DNA of 64,000 bases from DASUPK01 sp963736685. Its GTDB lineage: Bacteria > Actinomycetota > Thermoleophilia > Solirubrobacterales > 70-9. Of the stretch, positions 32,769 through 41,816 are shown in pieces (position 1 is the stretch's first letter; the number at the start of each line of letters is the position of its first letter). The position numbers were made by a program, and so were the translations under genes. The notes below the pieces were generated by a model. That model did not search any database and was not told the origin of the DNA. It was given only the letters and a program-made list of their open reading frames with translations. The DNA lies in contig CAVTPZ010000013.1 of NCBI GenBank assembly GCA_963736685.1, positions 68,714 to 132,713 on the forward strand, written 5' to 3'.

Positions 32769-34538
32769 GTGTTCGAGAAAGTCCTGATCGCAAACCGCGG
32801 CGAGATCGCCATCCGCGTGGCACGGGCGCTGAAGGAGATGGGGATCGGCTCGATCGCCGTCTACTCGGAGCTCGACCGCGACGCTCCGCACGTGCGCGAG
32901 GCCGATGAGGCCTTCCTGCTCGGCCCGGCCACACCCGCCGAGAGCTACCTGAACATCGAGAAGATCATCGAGGTCGCCTCGAGCGCCGACGCCGATGCGA
33001 TCCACCCCGGGTATGGGTTCCTGGCCGAGAACGCTCAGTTCGCAGCCGCCTGCGAGAAAGCCAAGATCACCTGGATCGGTCCGCCGCCGAAGGCGATCGA
33101 GGCGATGGGCTCGAAGACGCGGTCCCGCGAGCTGATGCAGGAGGCGGGTGTCCCGATCGTCCCGGGCGCCACCTCTTCGGTGGCAAACGTGGAGGAGGCC
33201 AAGAAGCAGGCGCGCGAGATCGGCTATCCGATCGCCTGCAAGGCCGCAGGCGGCGGTGGCGGCAAGGGCTTCCGTGTCGCCGTCGACGAGGAGAACCTCG
33301 CCGATGCCTTCGAGGGCGCTGCCCGCGAGGGCGAGAAGTTCTTCAGCGACCCGACGGTCTATCTCGAGCGCTACATGGAGGACCCCAGACACGTCGAGGT
33401 GCAGGTCCTGGCCGACTCCAAGGGGAACGTGATCCACCTCGGCGAGCGCGACTGCTCGATCCAGCGCCGCCATCAGAAGCTGATCGAGGAAGCGCCGGGC
33501 CCGAAGGTCGACGACGAGATGCGCGAACGCATCGGCAAGATCGCCACCGATGCCGCAGCGGCAGTCGGATACCGCTCGGCCGGCACCGTCGAGGGCCTCC
33601 AGGTCGGCGATGAGTATTACTTCCTCGAGATGAACACCCGGGTGCAGGTCGAGCACTGCGTGACCGAGTTGGTCACCGGGATCGACATCGTCCGGGAGCA
33701 GATCATGATCGCGGCCGGCGAGCCGCTGTCGATCTCGCAGGAGGACGTCGAGCTGCGCGGCCACGCGATCGAGTGCCGCATCAACACGGAGGCGGCCCAC
33801 CAGAACTTCGCGCCGGCTCCGGGGAAGATCACGAGCTATCGGGAGCCGGCGGGACCGGGCGTCCGGGTCGACTCCGGCGTCGAGGCGGGGTCCGAGGTCA
33901 CTCCGATGTACGACCCGATGGTCGCCAAGCTGATCGTCTGGGACGTCGACCGGGAGCATGCGACGCGCCGGATGATTCGCGCGCTCGAGGAATACGAGAT
34001 CGGCGGCGTCACCACCCTGATCCCCTTCCACAAGGCGCTCCTCGCCACCCAGCAGTGGGCCGACGGCGAGACCTGCCGCGACCTGGTGGGCGATCGCGAC
34101 TGGCTCAAGCAGCTGGCCGCGGAGGAGACGGCCGAGAAGGCGCTCCACGCCGAGGACGACGGGGAGCACGTGACCCGCGACTACAAGGTCGAGGTGGCCG
34201 GCAAGCTCTTCGACGTCAAGGTGATCGGCGACGCGGTCGGGGCGCCGGCTGCGGGGGGCAGCGGAGCAGCCCTGAAGCGCCCGCCCAAGCGGGAGCGCTC
34301 GGGCGGCGGTGGCAGCTCCGCCTCCGGCGACGACCTGGTTGCGCCGCTCCAAGGCAATGTCTTCAAGGTCCCGGTCGAGGAGGGCCAGGAGGTCTCGGAG
34401 GGCGACCTCATCTGCGTGATCGAGGCGATGAAGATGGAGAACGAGATCACCGCACACAAGTCGGGCAAGATCACGCAGCTCGCAGCCAAGGAGGGCGCCG
34501 CGGTCAACTCGGGCGACCTCCTGGCCAAGATCGAGTAG
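32769..34538 (+). CDS. acyl-CoA carboxylase alpha subunit (biotin carboxylase and biotin carrier)
   Basis: A 589-residue protein. Residues 1-445 are the biotin carboxylase: VLIANRGEIAIRVARAL, the ATP-grasp Gly loop AAGGGGGKGFRV and EMNTRVQVEHCVTE. A linker with KRPPKRERSGGGGS leads to the lipoyl-like carrier domain, with biotinylation motif EAMKMEN near the C-terminus. It carboxylates biotin for partners such as PccB at 21030. The GTG at 32769 has AATACT 8 nt upstream and no ribosome site. Confidence 0.93.
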   Translation: MFEKVLIANRGEIAIRVARALKEMGIGSIAVYSELDRDAPHVREADEAFLLGPATPAESYLNIEKIIEVASSADADAIHPGYGFLAENAQFAAACEKAKITWIGPPPKAIEAMGSKTRSRELMQEAGVPIVPGATSSVANVEEAKKQAREIGYPIACKAAGGGGGKGFRVAVDEENLADAFEGAAREGEKFFSDPTVYLERYMEDPRHVEVQVLADSKGNVIHLGERDCSIQRRHQKLIEEAPGPKVDDEMRERIGKIATDAAAAVGYRSAGTVEGLQVGDEYYFLEMNTRVQVEHCVTELVTGIDIVREQIMIAAGEPLSISQEDVELRGHAIECRINTEAAHQNFAPAPGKITSYREPAGPGVRVDSGVEAGSEVTPMYDPMVAKLIVWDVDREHATRRMIRALEEYEIGGVTTLIPFHKALLATQQWADGETCRDLVGDRDWLKQLAAEETAEKALHAEDDGEHVTRDYKVEVAGKLFDVKVIGDAVGAPAAGGSGAALKRPPKRERSGGGGSSASGDDLVAPLQGNVFKVPVEEGQEVSEGDLICVIEAMKMENEITAHKSGKITQLAAKEGAAVNSGDLLAKIE

Positions 34539-34571
34539 GAATCGGGCACCAAATCGGCTAGGTTCCCGGCC

Positions 34572-35525
34572 GTGGGAGCTGGGGAGAAGGGGATCCGAGC
34601 AGGAAAGCTCGCCGCGTTCACCCTGAGCGCGGTGTTGGTGCTCGCCCCGAGCGCGGCGCTCGCGAAGAAGAAGCACAAAAAGCCCAAGGGGCTCGGCCCG
34701 GTGGTGACCGCAACCGCCGTCGGTCCCACCGTCGCGGCGCCGGGCATCTCGGCCGCCTCGGCCACCTGCCCTTCCGGGCTTCAGGCTGTGGGCGGCGGGT
34801 ACTCCGCGCCGTTCGACGCCACCAATCGGCTCGTGGTGACCGAGTCATACCGAAGCTCCGTGAGCACATGGCGCGTGTCGGCGTTCGTCGGCGCCGGGGG
34901 AGGTGCGGCAACGGCCTATGCGTACTGCCGGCGCAACAACAAGGTGATCACGGATGCCACCGCGACGGGAACGGTTCCGAGCGGCTCCGGCGCGAACGGA
35001 AGCGCACAGGCGCTCTGTGCGCCAGGAGCGGTCGCCCTCAGCGGGGGCTTCCAGATCACGACTGGTCCGGGCCCGAGCGCCATCGCCGTGCCGGAGGAGA
35101 GCGTCGGCGGCGGTCCGGTGGCGGGAGGTATCCCGTCGGTCGGGAATTGGAAGGTCGTCGCGCAGAACAATGACACCGGTGCCCAAACGATCACCGCACA
35201 CGTCTATTGCGCGACGGGTCTCAAATTGCCGGCGTTCAGGCAGGACCAGAGTTCCGCCGCCGTGCCGCAGCTCGGCTCGCTGACCCAGACGTCGTCCTGC
35301 CCGCTCGTCCCGAAGCCGAAGAAGAAGGGCAAGAAAAAGAAGAAGAAGCCCGCGCGACTGCTCTCGGCCGGGGCCTTCTACAGCCCGTTCACGCCGGGTA
35401 GCTCAACGGTGTTCCCGGTGCACACGGACAGCCGCATCGTCGGCAATGGCTTCATCGACAGCGCGGTCAACGCCGGCTCCGGAACTGGCACGCTGACCGT
35501 GCAGAGCCAAGCGATGTGCTTCTAG
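34572..35525 (+). CDS. secreted protein with repeated CPSGLQAVGGGY-like blocks
   Basis: A 317-residue protein with a signal peptide (AAFTLSAVLVLAPSAALA), then a basic KKKHKKPKG segment. Repeated units follow: ATCPSGLQAVGGGYSAPF, ALCAPGAVALSGGFQ and a late block ending AMCF. Each pairs a Cys-Pro turn with a Gly-rich strand, followed by WRVSAF or WKVVAQN strands. Such repeats are common in extracellular proteins of this clade. A KKKGKKKKKKP stretch interrupts near residue 255. GTG 34572 has TAGGTT 7 nt upstream. Confidence 0.75.
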   Translation: MGAGEKGIRAGKLAAFTLSAVLVLAPSAALAKKKHKKPKGLGPVVTATAVGPTVAAPGISAASATCPSGLQAVGGGYSAPFDATNRLVVTESYRSSVSTWRVSAFVGAGGGAATAYAYCRRNNKVITDATATGTVPSGSGANGSAQALCAPGAVALSGGFQITTGPGPSAIAVPEESVGGGPVAGGIPSVGNWKVVAQNNDTGAQTITAHVYCATGLKLPAFRQDQSSAAVPQLGSLTQTSSCPLVPKPKKKGKKKKKKPARLLSAGAFYSPFTPGSSTVFPVHTDSRIVGNGFIDSAVNAGSGTGTLTVQSQAMCF

Positions 35526-36209
35526 CTACTTCGCGCCGAGCTTCGCCGCGGCTTCGCGGATGTTCTTGACCGTGGCGTCCGGCGCCTTGCGGCCTTCGAG
35601 CTTCTCGCCGTGGCGATTGACCCAGATGGTCGGCACGTTCAGCTTCAGCGCCGGGCCGACATCCGTCTCGTAGCCCGAGGCGATGTGAACCCAGCCCTTC
35701 TTGCCGCCGATCCGGCGGGCGCACTCACGCAAGTGGGTGTTGTCGGGCTTGTAGCTGCGGACCTGCTGGGCGGTGACCACGAGATCGAGCTCGGTTCGCA
35801 GGTGACGCCTCGAGATGCCGAGCAGCTTGTCGTCGACGTTGGAGATGATCCCGATCTCGTATCGCTCCTTGAGCCGGTCCATCGCGGCATTCGCCTCGCG
35901 AAAAGGGGGCCACGACCCGACGCTGTCCGGGAGGAACTGGGCCCGCGACGGCTCAAGCGTCCAGTCGATCTCCTCCGCGGTCTGCACCGCGGCCCTGCGG
36001 AGGACCTCCGCGTAGAGCTCGTAGGAGCCGGACATGATCTGCGCCTGGTTCTCGAAGAACCGCGCGAGGAACGCGTTCATGTCGAGGGTGAGGCCATCGC
36101 GGTCTGCCTGCCGCTTGAAGGCGTCTCCGATGCCCTTCTCCCAATCGATCAGGGTGCCATAGCAGTCCGTGGTCACCCACTTGACGTCTTTGAGCTTCGG
36201 AAGGGCCAT
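35526..36209 (-). CDS. HAD superfamily hydrolase, haloacid dehalogenase type II-like
   Basis: A 227-residue HAD protein. Motif I reads VTTDCYGTLIDWE with the nucleophile Asp, motif II is IGIISNVDD, the motif III Lys is in QVRSYKPD, and motif IV is IASGYETDVGPA. The sequence is closest to 2-haloacid dehalogenase/PGP-like proteins. Substrate unknown. Divergent from sucC across a region with a GCAATTTGC palindrome. Confidence 0.87.
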   Translation of the reverse strand: MALPKLKDVKWVTTDCYGTLIDWEKGIGDAFKRQADRDGLTLDMNAFLARFFENQAQIMSGSYELYAEVLRRAAVQTAEEIDWTLEPSRAQFLPDSVGSWPPFREANAAMDRLKERYEIGIISNVDDKLLGISRRHLRTELDLVVTAQQVRSYKPDNTHLRECARRIGGKKGWVHIASGYETDVGPALKLNVPTIWVNRHGEKLEGRKAPDATVKNIREAAAKLGAK

Positions 36210-36227
36210 GAGAGCCGCGGGATTATG

Positions 36228-36236
36228 GCAATTTGC
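36228..36236. promoter_or_regulatory. palindrome GCAATTTGC in the HAD/sucC divergent region
   Basis: A 9-nt dyad 19 bp before the HAD gene and 65 bp before sucC. It has the same CAAwTTG core as the sites at 3273, 9562 and 56132. It could be an operator, but the motif is short. Confidence 0.3.
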
Positions 36237-36300
36237 ACGTTCCGACCGCTCCCGACCCCCTCCGCGCGCCTGAGCGGGCGTTGTGTACCCTCTCGCGGCC

Positions 36301-37470
36301 TTGGATCTCCTCGAGTATCAGGGAAAGCAGCTCTTCGCCGAGCACGGGGTCCCCGTCCCGGAGGGCCGAGTCGCCGACACCGTCGAAGGCGCCGTGCAGG
36401 CGGCCGAGGAGATCGGCTATCCGTGCGTTATCAAGGCGCAGGTGCAGATCGGCGGCCGCGGGAAGGCCGGCGGTATCAAGGTCGCTGCCGACAAGGCCGA
36501 GGCCGAGGAACATGCCGGTGCCATCCTCGGGATGGACATCCGAGGACCGCGCGGCGAGGGTCCCTTCACCGTCCATCAGGTCTGGGTCGAACGGGCGTCC
36601 GAGATCGACGCCGAGTACTACGCCTCGGTCATCCTCGACCGATCGGCAAAGAAGCTTCTGGCGATGCTCTCGACCATGGGCGGGATGAACGTCGAGGAGA
36701 TCGCGGATAAGGACCCCGACGCGCTGGTTCGCCGCCATGTAGAGCCGCATGAGGGATTCGGCGATGCCCAGGCCATCGCGCTCGCCGCCGACGCCGGCGT
36801 GCCCGAGGACGCCCGAGAGAAGACCGCCGAGATGATGGTGAAGCTGTTCACGGCCTTCAACGAGAGCGACGCGACCCTGATCGAGGTCAACCCGATGGTG
36901 GTGACCAAGGACCGCGACGTCATCGCCCTCGACGCGAAGGTGACCATCGACAACTCGGCGCTCTACCGCCACGAGGACCTCGCCGGTCTCGAGGAGGGCT
37001 TCATCGAGGACGAGCAGGAGCGGATGGCCAAGGAGAAGGGCCTCACCTACGTGAAGCTCGACGGCGACATCGGCATCCTCGGCAACGGCGCCGGCCTCTG
37101 CATGTCGACACTCGATGTTGTCGCACAGGCCGGTGGCAAGCCCGCCAACTTCCTGGACGCCGGCGGCGGATCCAAGGCCGAGGCGATCATCGACGCGCTC
37201 GAGGTGATCACCTCGGACGAGAAGGTCGTCGCGATCCTCTTCAACATCTTCGGCGGCATCACCCGCTGCGACGAGATCGCCAAGGGCATCATCGAGGCCT
37301 CCGGCAAGATCGACATCGGCGTGCCCCTGGTCGTCCGCCTGGATGGCACCAACTCCGAAGAGGGGCTGGGGCTGCTCGCCGACGCCGACCTTTCCGACCT
37401 GCACGTCGAGAAGACCATGCTCGGCGCAGCCGAGAAGGTCGTCGAGCTGGCCAAGGCTGAGGCTGCCTGA
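36301..37470 (+). CDS. sucC: succinyl-CoA synthetase beta subunit
   Basis: A 389-residue ATP-grasp subunit. It begins DLLEYQGKQLFAEHGVPVP and has the nucleotide loop QIGGRGKAGGIKVA and the C-terminal LFNIFGGITRCDEIA. It couples succinyl-CoA hydrolysis to NTP formation in the TCA cycle. TTG 36301 is chosen since the family starts at MDLLEYQ; GTG 36283 would add six residues. A TACCCT box 9 nt upstream suggests a leaderless start. The stop overlaps the sucD ATG by 1 base. Confidence 0.94.
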   Translation: MDLLEYQGKQLFAEHGVPVPEGRVADTVEGAVQAAEEIGYPCVIKAQVQIGGRGKAGGIKVAADKAEAEEHAGAILGMDIRGPRGEGPFTVHQVWVERASEIDAEYYASVILDRSAKKLLAMLSTMGGMNVEEIADKDPDALVRRHVEPHEGFGDAQAIALAADAGVPEDAREKTAEMMVKLFTAFNESDATLIEVNPMVVTKDRDVIALDAKVTIDNSALYRHEDLAGLEEGFIEDEQERMAKEKGLTYVKLDGDIGILGNGAGLCMSTLDVVAQAGGKPANFLDAGGGSKAEAIIDALEVITSDEKVVAILFNIFGGITRCDEIAKGIIEASGKIDIGVPLVVRLDGTNSEEGLGLLADADLSDLHVEKTMLGAAEKVVELAKAEAA

Positions 37471-38348
37471 TGTCGATCATCGTCGGCAACGAGACGAAGC
37501 TGGTGATCTCGGGCCTGACCGGGCGCGAGGGAACCTTCCACGGCCTTCGCAACCGCGACTATGGCACCGACGTCGTCGCCGGCGTCACGCCGAAGAAGGG
37601 CGGGCAGGACGTCGAGGGGATCCCGATCTTCGACACGATCAAGGAGGCCGTCGACGAGAAGGGCGCGAACACGTCGATGATCTTCGTCCCGGCGCGGTTC
37701 GCGGGCGCTGCGATCAACGAGGCCATCGACGCCGGCATCGGCACGGTGATCGCGATCACCGAGCACATCCCGGTCCACGACATGCTCGCCACCTACTGGA
37801 AGGCCCGCGACGCGGGTGTGCGGCTGATCGGCCCGAACTGTCCGGGTGTCCTCAGCCCCGGCAAGGCGAACGTCGGGATCATTCCCGCCCAGTTCTTCGA
37901 GCAGGGCACGATCGGCGTCGTCTCCAAGTCGGGCACGCTGACCTACCAGATCGGCAACGAGCTCAAGCAGGCCGGCCTGGGCAACTCGAGCATCGTCGGC
38001 ATCGGCGGCGACCCGATCGTCGGCTCCGACTTCATCGACATCCTCACCCTCTTCGAGCAGGACGACGAGACGGAGCTGATCGTGATGGTCGGCGAGATCG
38101 GCGGCGATGCCGAGGAGCGCGCAGCAGAGTTCATCGCCGAGAACATCTCCAAGCCCGTCGTCTCCTACATCGCCGGCTTCACCGCGCCGCCCGGCAAGCA
38201 GATGGGACACGCCGGCGCGATCATCTCCGGCTCCTCGGGAACCGCCGAGGCCAAGAAGCAGGCACTCGAGGCCCAGGGCATCCGGGTCGGCAAGAGCCCG
38301 ACCGAGACAGCCCAGCTCGCCGCCGAGGCGATCGGCGCCAAGGCCTAG
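37470..38348 (+). CDS. sucD: succinyl-CoA synthetase alpha subunit
   Basis: A 292-residue subunit with an N-terminal CoA-binding Rossmann fold (VISGLTGREGTFHGLRN), the GPNCPGVLSPG block and the phosphorylated His in GKQMGHAGAIISG. It pairs with SucC. The start codon shares a base with the sucC stop (TGATG). Together with the mutase and carboxylase genes in the window, it completes propionyl-CoA to succinate. Confidence 0.95.
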   Translation: MSIIVGNETKLVISGLTGREGTFHGLRNRDYGTDVVAGVTPKKGGQDVEGIPIFDTIKEAVDEKGANTSMIFVPARFAGAAINEAIDAGIGTVIAITEHIPVHDMLATYWKARDAGVRLIGPNCPGVLSPGKANVGIIPAQFFEQGTIGVVSKSGTLTYQIGNELKQAGLGNSSIVGIGGDPIVGSDFIDILTLFEQDDETELIVMVGEIGGDAEERAAEFIAENISKPVVSYIAGFTAPPGKQMGHAGAIISGSSGTAEAKKQALEAQGIRVGKSPTETAQLAAEAIGAKA

Positions 38349-38355
38349 CTTCCAA

Positions 38356-38988
38356 CTACGCCGTCTGCTGGGAGGCGCGGCGGCGGAGCTTCGCCCGCGC
38401 CCGGGCGGCCCGCTTCTGCTCCTCGCTCTTCGTCAGCGGCCTCTTGCGTGGCCGCTGATCGGGTGAGGCTTCGGCGCTTGGGGCTTCGACGGCAGGCTGC
38501 TCGGGAGGCGGCGGCGCTGCAGCAGGTGCCTGGATCGGGGGAGCCGCCGTCGGGCCCGTTCTCCGCTTGATCTGGCCCTGGTCGATCCGGCCGCCCAGCA
38601 GCTCCTTGGCCGCACGAACGGCCTCCTTCGGGGTCAGGTAGGTGACCCAGGAGACGATCTTGCCCTCCTCCACCACCCAGAGCCCACCGAAGCGTCGATC
38701 GACATCGACGCCCTCCTTGGGCTTGCCTCGCTCCCGGCAGATGGCGACGATCTTTCCCGGCCCGACCTCGGCGATGTCCTCGACGTCGAATCGATAGGAC
38801 TCCCAGCTGTCGAGGTAGCGGCGCATCGCTCGCTGGACCTCGTCGTGCTTCCAGAGCAGATCGCCATCGGGCCGCGAGGCCCGCTCGTCCCAGCGGATCA
38901 GAGGATCGGCGAGCGCGAGCGCGATCTCGCAGTCGCCGTTGCCGTAGGCCTGCAGCGCGATCTTGACCAACTCGAGCGACGCCGGCAT
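38356..38988 (-). CDS. SnoaL-like (NTF2 fold) protein with Pro/Ala-rich basic tail
   Basis: A 210-residue protein. Residues 1-120 fit a SnoaL/NTF2 fold: LELVKIALQAYGNGDCEIAL, then RWDERASRPDG and a late GLWVVEEGKIVSWVTYLTP. A low-complexity Pro/Ala/Glu region follows, and the C-terminus is basic (KSEEQKRAARARAKLRRRA). ATG 38988 was chosen at the start of the first helix. Convergent with sucD, 7 bp apart. Function unknown. Confidence 0.7.
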   Translation of the reverse strand: MPASLELVKIALQAYGNGDCEIALALADPLIRWDERASRPDGDLLWKHDEVQRAMRRYLDSWESYRFDVEDIAEVGPGKIVAICRERGKPKEGVDVDRRFGGLWVVEEGKIVSWVTYLTPKEAVRAAKELLGGRIDQGQIKRRTGPTAAPPIQAPAAAPPPPEQPAVEAPSAEASPDQRPRKRPLTKSEEQKRAARARAKLRRRASQQTA

Positions 38989-39125
38989 CGACCAACAGTA
39001 TTGCCAACGCATCGGGCGCAATGGATGGCCCTCCCCGGATTGGAGGGACATCCTGAGCCCGAGGCCCCCTGCCCTCGGAATTTCGCGGCCTTCATCCCCC
39101 GCGCGGCCCAGTATCGCACCGTTCG

Positions 39126-39131
39126 TATACT
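39126..39131 (+). promoter_or_regulatory. -10 box of the aminotransferase gene
   Basis: TATACT, a near-consensus -10 box, lies 10 nt before the GTG at 39142. There is no ribosome site, so the transcript is probably leaderless. Confidence 0.55.
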
Positions 39132-39141
39132 CGATGCGCCA

Positions 39142-40257
39142 GTGGCCGAACGGACGATCAGCTTTGCTCGCGGCGCGCCCAGCGCCGACATCCTCCCTCA
39201 CGACGCCGTCCGTGAGGCGGCCGCGCACGCGCTCGAGTCCGACTGGGAGAAGGCGCTCAGCTACGGCACCGGTCGCGGGCACCCCGGCCTCTGCGAGTGG
39301 ATCGCCGAGCTCCACGGCACGAAGCCCGAGCAGGTCATGGTCACCAACGGCTCGATGGAGGGCGCCGCCTTCCTCTTCCGGTACCTGGTCGCCGAGGGAG
39401 ACCGGGTGGTGGTCGAGCAGCCCACCTACGACCGCACGCTTCTCCTGCTCCAACAGGCGGGCACCGAGCTGGTCGGAGCCCCGCTGGAGTCCAATGGCGT
39501 GGATCCCGCGGCGATCGAGGCGGCGTGCGCCGACCGTGAGGTCACTCTCGCCCACATCATTCCGAACTTCCACAACCCCGCCGGGTGCACCCTCTCGATC
39601 GAGAAGCGCAGGGCGCTGGTGCAGCTCGCGGCCGACCACGGCTTCACCCTGTTCGAGGATGATCCGTATCGCCTGATCTCATTCGACGAGTCCCGCGCGG
39701 AGACGATGCTGGACCTGGACGGGGCGGATCGAGTGATCCACGCGTCCTCGTTCTCCAAGTCTGTGAGCCCGGGCGTGCGGGTCGGCTACCTCGTGGGGCC
39801 GGAGGAGCAGATCGCGACGCTCGCCAAGCGGGCCAACGAGACCTACATCTCGCCGAACATGCTCGCGGAGTCGATCGTCTTCGAGCTCTGCCGCTCCGGC
39901 GGGCTCGACGAGAACCTCAAGGTCGTGAACGCAGCGCTCCGCGAGCGGCGGGACGCTCTCGTCGAGGCGCTCCACGAGCACATCCCGGAGGCGGAATTCG
40001 TGGTCCCCGCCGGCGGCTATTTCCTCTGGCTCGACCTGAAGGACGACGTCGACAGCAAGGCACTGCTGGCCGTGGCGAAGGCGGAGGGCGTGACCTTCGT
40101 CGCCGGTCCGGACTTCATGCTCGAGGGCGGCTCCTCGAGCCTCCGCCTGTCGTTCGCGCCGGTCCCCGTTACCGATGTCGAGGAGGGCGTCGAGCGCCTG
40201 GCGCGGGCCCTCGAGCGGCTGCGCGCCGATGAGGCCAGCGCGGAGGCCGCCGCCTAG
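39142..40257 (+). CDS. PLP-dependent aminotransferase (class I/II, LysN/MocR-type fold)
   Basis: A 371-residue fold-type I aminotransferase. Recognised blocks are LSYGTGRGHPGLCEWIAE, VTNGSMEGAAFLF, IIPNFHNPAGCTLS and DDPYRLISF. The PLP lysine is in SSFSKSVSPGVRVGYL. This set is typical of 2-aminoadipate/aromatic aminotransferases, without the MocR DNA-binding domain. Substrate unknown. The end overlaps the next convergent gene by 4 bp. Confidence 0.92.
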   Translation: MAERTISFARGAPSADILPHDAVREAAAHALESDWEKALSYGTGRGHPGLCEWIAELHGTKPEQVMVTNGSMEGAAFLFRYLVAEGDRVVVEQPTYDRTLLLLQQAGTELVGAPLESNGVDPAAIEAACADREVTLAHIIPNFHNPAGCTLSIEKRRALVQLAADHGFTLFEDDPYRLISFDESRAETMLDLDGADRVIHASSFSKSVSPGVRVGYLVGPEEQIATLAKRANETYISPNMLAESIVFELCRSGGLDENLKVVNAALRERRDALVEALHEHIPEAEFVVPAGGYFLWLDLKDDVDSKALLAVAKAEGVTFVAGPDFMLEGGSSSLRLSFAPVPVTDVEEGVERLARALERLRADEASAEAAA

Positions 40258-40433
40258 ATCCGATGGCCCAGGATCTCCTGGGCGCGCCTGTAGAGATTGA
40301 GGTCCTCGGCGCGGGTCGGGTACGGCTTGCGCCTCTGCTCGTTGCGGTGTGCCTCGATCGCCCTTGCGATGGCGACCAGCCGGCGCTCGGCTACGTTGCG
40401 GTCGGTGATCAAAGTGCGGGTTCCTGCTTCCAT
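40254..40433 (-). CDS. small conserved-looking helical protein
   Basis: A 59-residue basic protein: MEAGTRTLITDRNVAERR, then IARAIEAHRNEQ and YPTRAEDLNLYRRAQEIL. It is predicted to be almost all helix. GGGGAAAGG lies just before the ATG at 40433, which supports it over longer starts. No family recognised. It may share control with the DtxR-type gene downstream on the same strand side. Confidence 0.55.
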   Translation of the reverse strand: MEAGTRTLITDRNVAERRLVAIARAIEAHRNEQRRKPYPTRAEDLNLYRRAQEILGHRI

Positions 40434-40544
40434 TACCTTTCCCCTGTTTGTTGAGTGACTTACTCGACTATGCTCGGTGGAGCGTAGCAAGAAGTCTCGG
40501 GCGCGCACCTCAAGCCCGGGCTAACAGCTCGTAAAGATGCGCGG

Positions 40545-41252
40545 CTATCTGCCGTAGCGATCGCTGGAGATCACCAGCTGCTCGGGCAGCGGCGGGCGCG
40601 GCGCCGGGGCGGGATCGGCCCGGACGGAGACCGTCTCCGCCACGCTCTTGGAGACGGCGTGCTTGCCGTCGCCGGATGCCACCACGACCTCGTCGTCGTC
40701 CGAGCTCTCGAGACTCCCGGTCAGGCCGGGATGGAGGCCGGTGTCCTTCAGGTAATGGAGGATCTCCTCGGCCTCGTTCTCGAAGCGCAGGATCACGACG
40801 TCGGCGCCCGGCTGCACATCGGCCAAAAGGACGCCCTCTTCCCTGGCCCCCTCCACGATCGGATGCCCGTGCGGGCAGGTCTTCGCGTCGCCGATCGCCG
40901 CGAGCATTCGCTCCTCGAGAACAGGCGACATCGCGTGCTCGAGCCGCTCCGCCTCCTCGTGGACCTCGTCCCAGGGGATCCCGAGAACATCGGTGAGGAA
41001 GCGCTCGATCAGCCGGTGGCGCCGGACGATCGCCTCCGCTTCGCCGCGGCCGCGCTCCGTGAACGTGAGCGACTTGTCGTCCGCTCGTTCCACGTAGCCA
41101 TCCCCCTCGAGGCGCCCGATCATCTCGTGGACGGTGGGCGGCGAGAGCTGCATCGCGCGGGCGATGTTCGCCCCGTTGATCTGCAGACCGGCTTCCTCGA
41201 GCCAGAACATCGTCTGCAGGTATTCCTCCTCGGCGACCGTGGCCTGTGCCAT
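40545..41252 (-). CDS. DtxR/MntR family metal-dependent transcriptional regulator
   Basis: A 235-residue protein: an N-terminal winged helix (EEYLQTMFWLEEAGLQING, LSPPTVHEMIGRLEGDGYV), a dimerisation and metal-binding domain with RHRLIERFLTDVLGI, EEAERLEHAMSP and CPHGHPI, and a C-terminal FeoA/SH3-like part. Such proteins repress iron or manganese uptake genes when metal is bound. Its targets are not in the window. ATG 41252 follows the family start. It is divergent from the gene at 41275. Confidence 0.92.
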   Translation of the reverse strand: MAQATVAEEEYLQTMFWLEEAGLQINGANIARAMQLSPPTVHEMIGRLEGDGYVERADDKSLTFTERGRGEAEAIVRRHRLIERFLTDVLGIPWDEVHEEAERLEHAMSPVLEERMLAAIGDAKTCPHGHPIVEGAREEGVLLADVQPGADVVILRFENEAEEILHYLKDTGLHPGLTGSLESSDDDEVVVASGDGKHAVSKSVAETVSVRADPAPAPRPPLPEQLVISSDRYGR

Positions 41253-41274
41253 GGGCCTAGCGTACTGGGAGACC

Positions 41275-41808
41275 ATGCACCCCGACCTCGATCGATGGCT
41301 TCCCAATCCACAGGTGCGCACCCGCCACCGCCTCTCTGCCGAAGCCGACGCCGGCCGGCTGTGGCATGCGGCAGAGACGGTCCGGCTCCGGGACGCCCCC
41401 ACCCTGGGGCGAGCGGTGCGCTGGCGGATTCCGGGCACATCGCCGGATCTCGCCTTCCGGGATCTGATCCGGCAGTACCCGTTCGCCGTGATCGACGAGG
41501 GGGATGGTTGGTCGGTTTCAGGGATGTGTGGGCGAATCTGGACGCTTCGGCGGGACTACCCTCGGATCGAAGGAGCGGACGACTTCCTGGCCTGGGACCA
41601 GCGCGGCACGGTCAGGGTCCTTCTGGCTCACTGGATCGAGGCGGAGGGCCCAGAGCGAAACGCCCTGGTGAGCGAGGCGCGGGTCAAGCCGGTCAACGGC
41701 CAGGCCGGCCTTCGCCTCCGGGCGCTATGGGCAGTGGTCGGGCATCTCGAGCGCCTCATCGGCGGCGAGGTTCTGCGCGTTGCGGTCCGCCGCGCCGCGC
41801 AGGCGTGA
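41275..41808 (+). CDS. SRPBCC-like hypothetical protein
   Basis: A 177-residue protein with HRLSAEADAGRLWHAAETV near the start and a C-terminal pattern SEARVKPVNGQAGLRLRALW followed by a helix ending RVAVRRA. The pattern of strands and a final long helix resembles SRPBCC lipid- or hydrophobic-ligand-binding proteins. ATG 41275 is used; an in-frame start at 41251 would overlap the divergent regulator. Convergent with the ArsR gene. Confidence 0.65.
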   Translation: MHPDLDRWLPNPQVRTRHRLSAEADAGRLWHAAETVRLRDAPTLGRAVRWRIPGTSPDLAFRDLIRQYPFAVIDEGDGWSVSGMCGRIWTLRRDYPRIEGADDFLAWDQRGTVRVLLAHWIEAEGPERNALVSEARVKPVNGQAGLRLRALWAVVGHLERLIGGEVLRVAVRRAAQA

Positions 41809-41816
41809 GATCGGCG

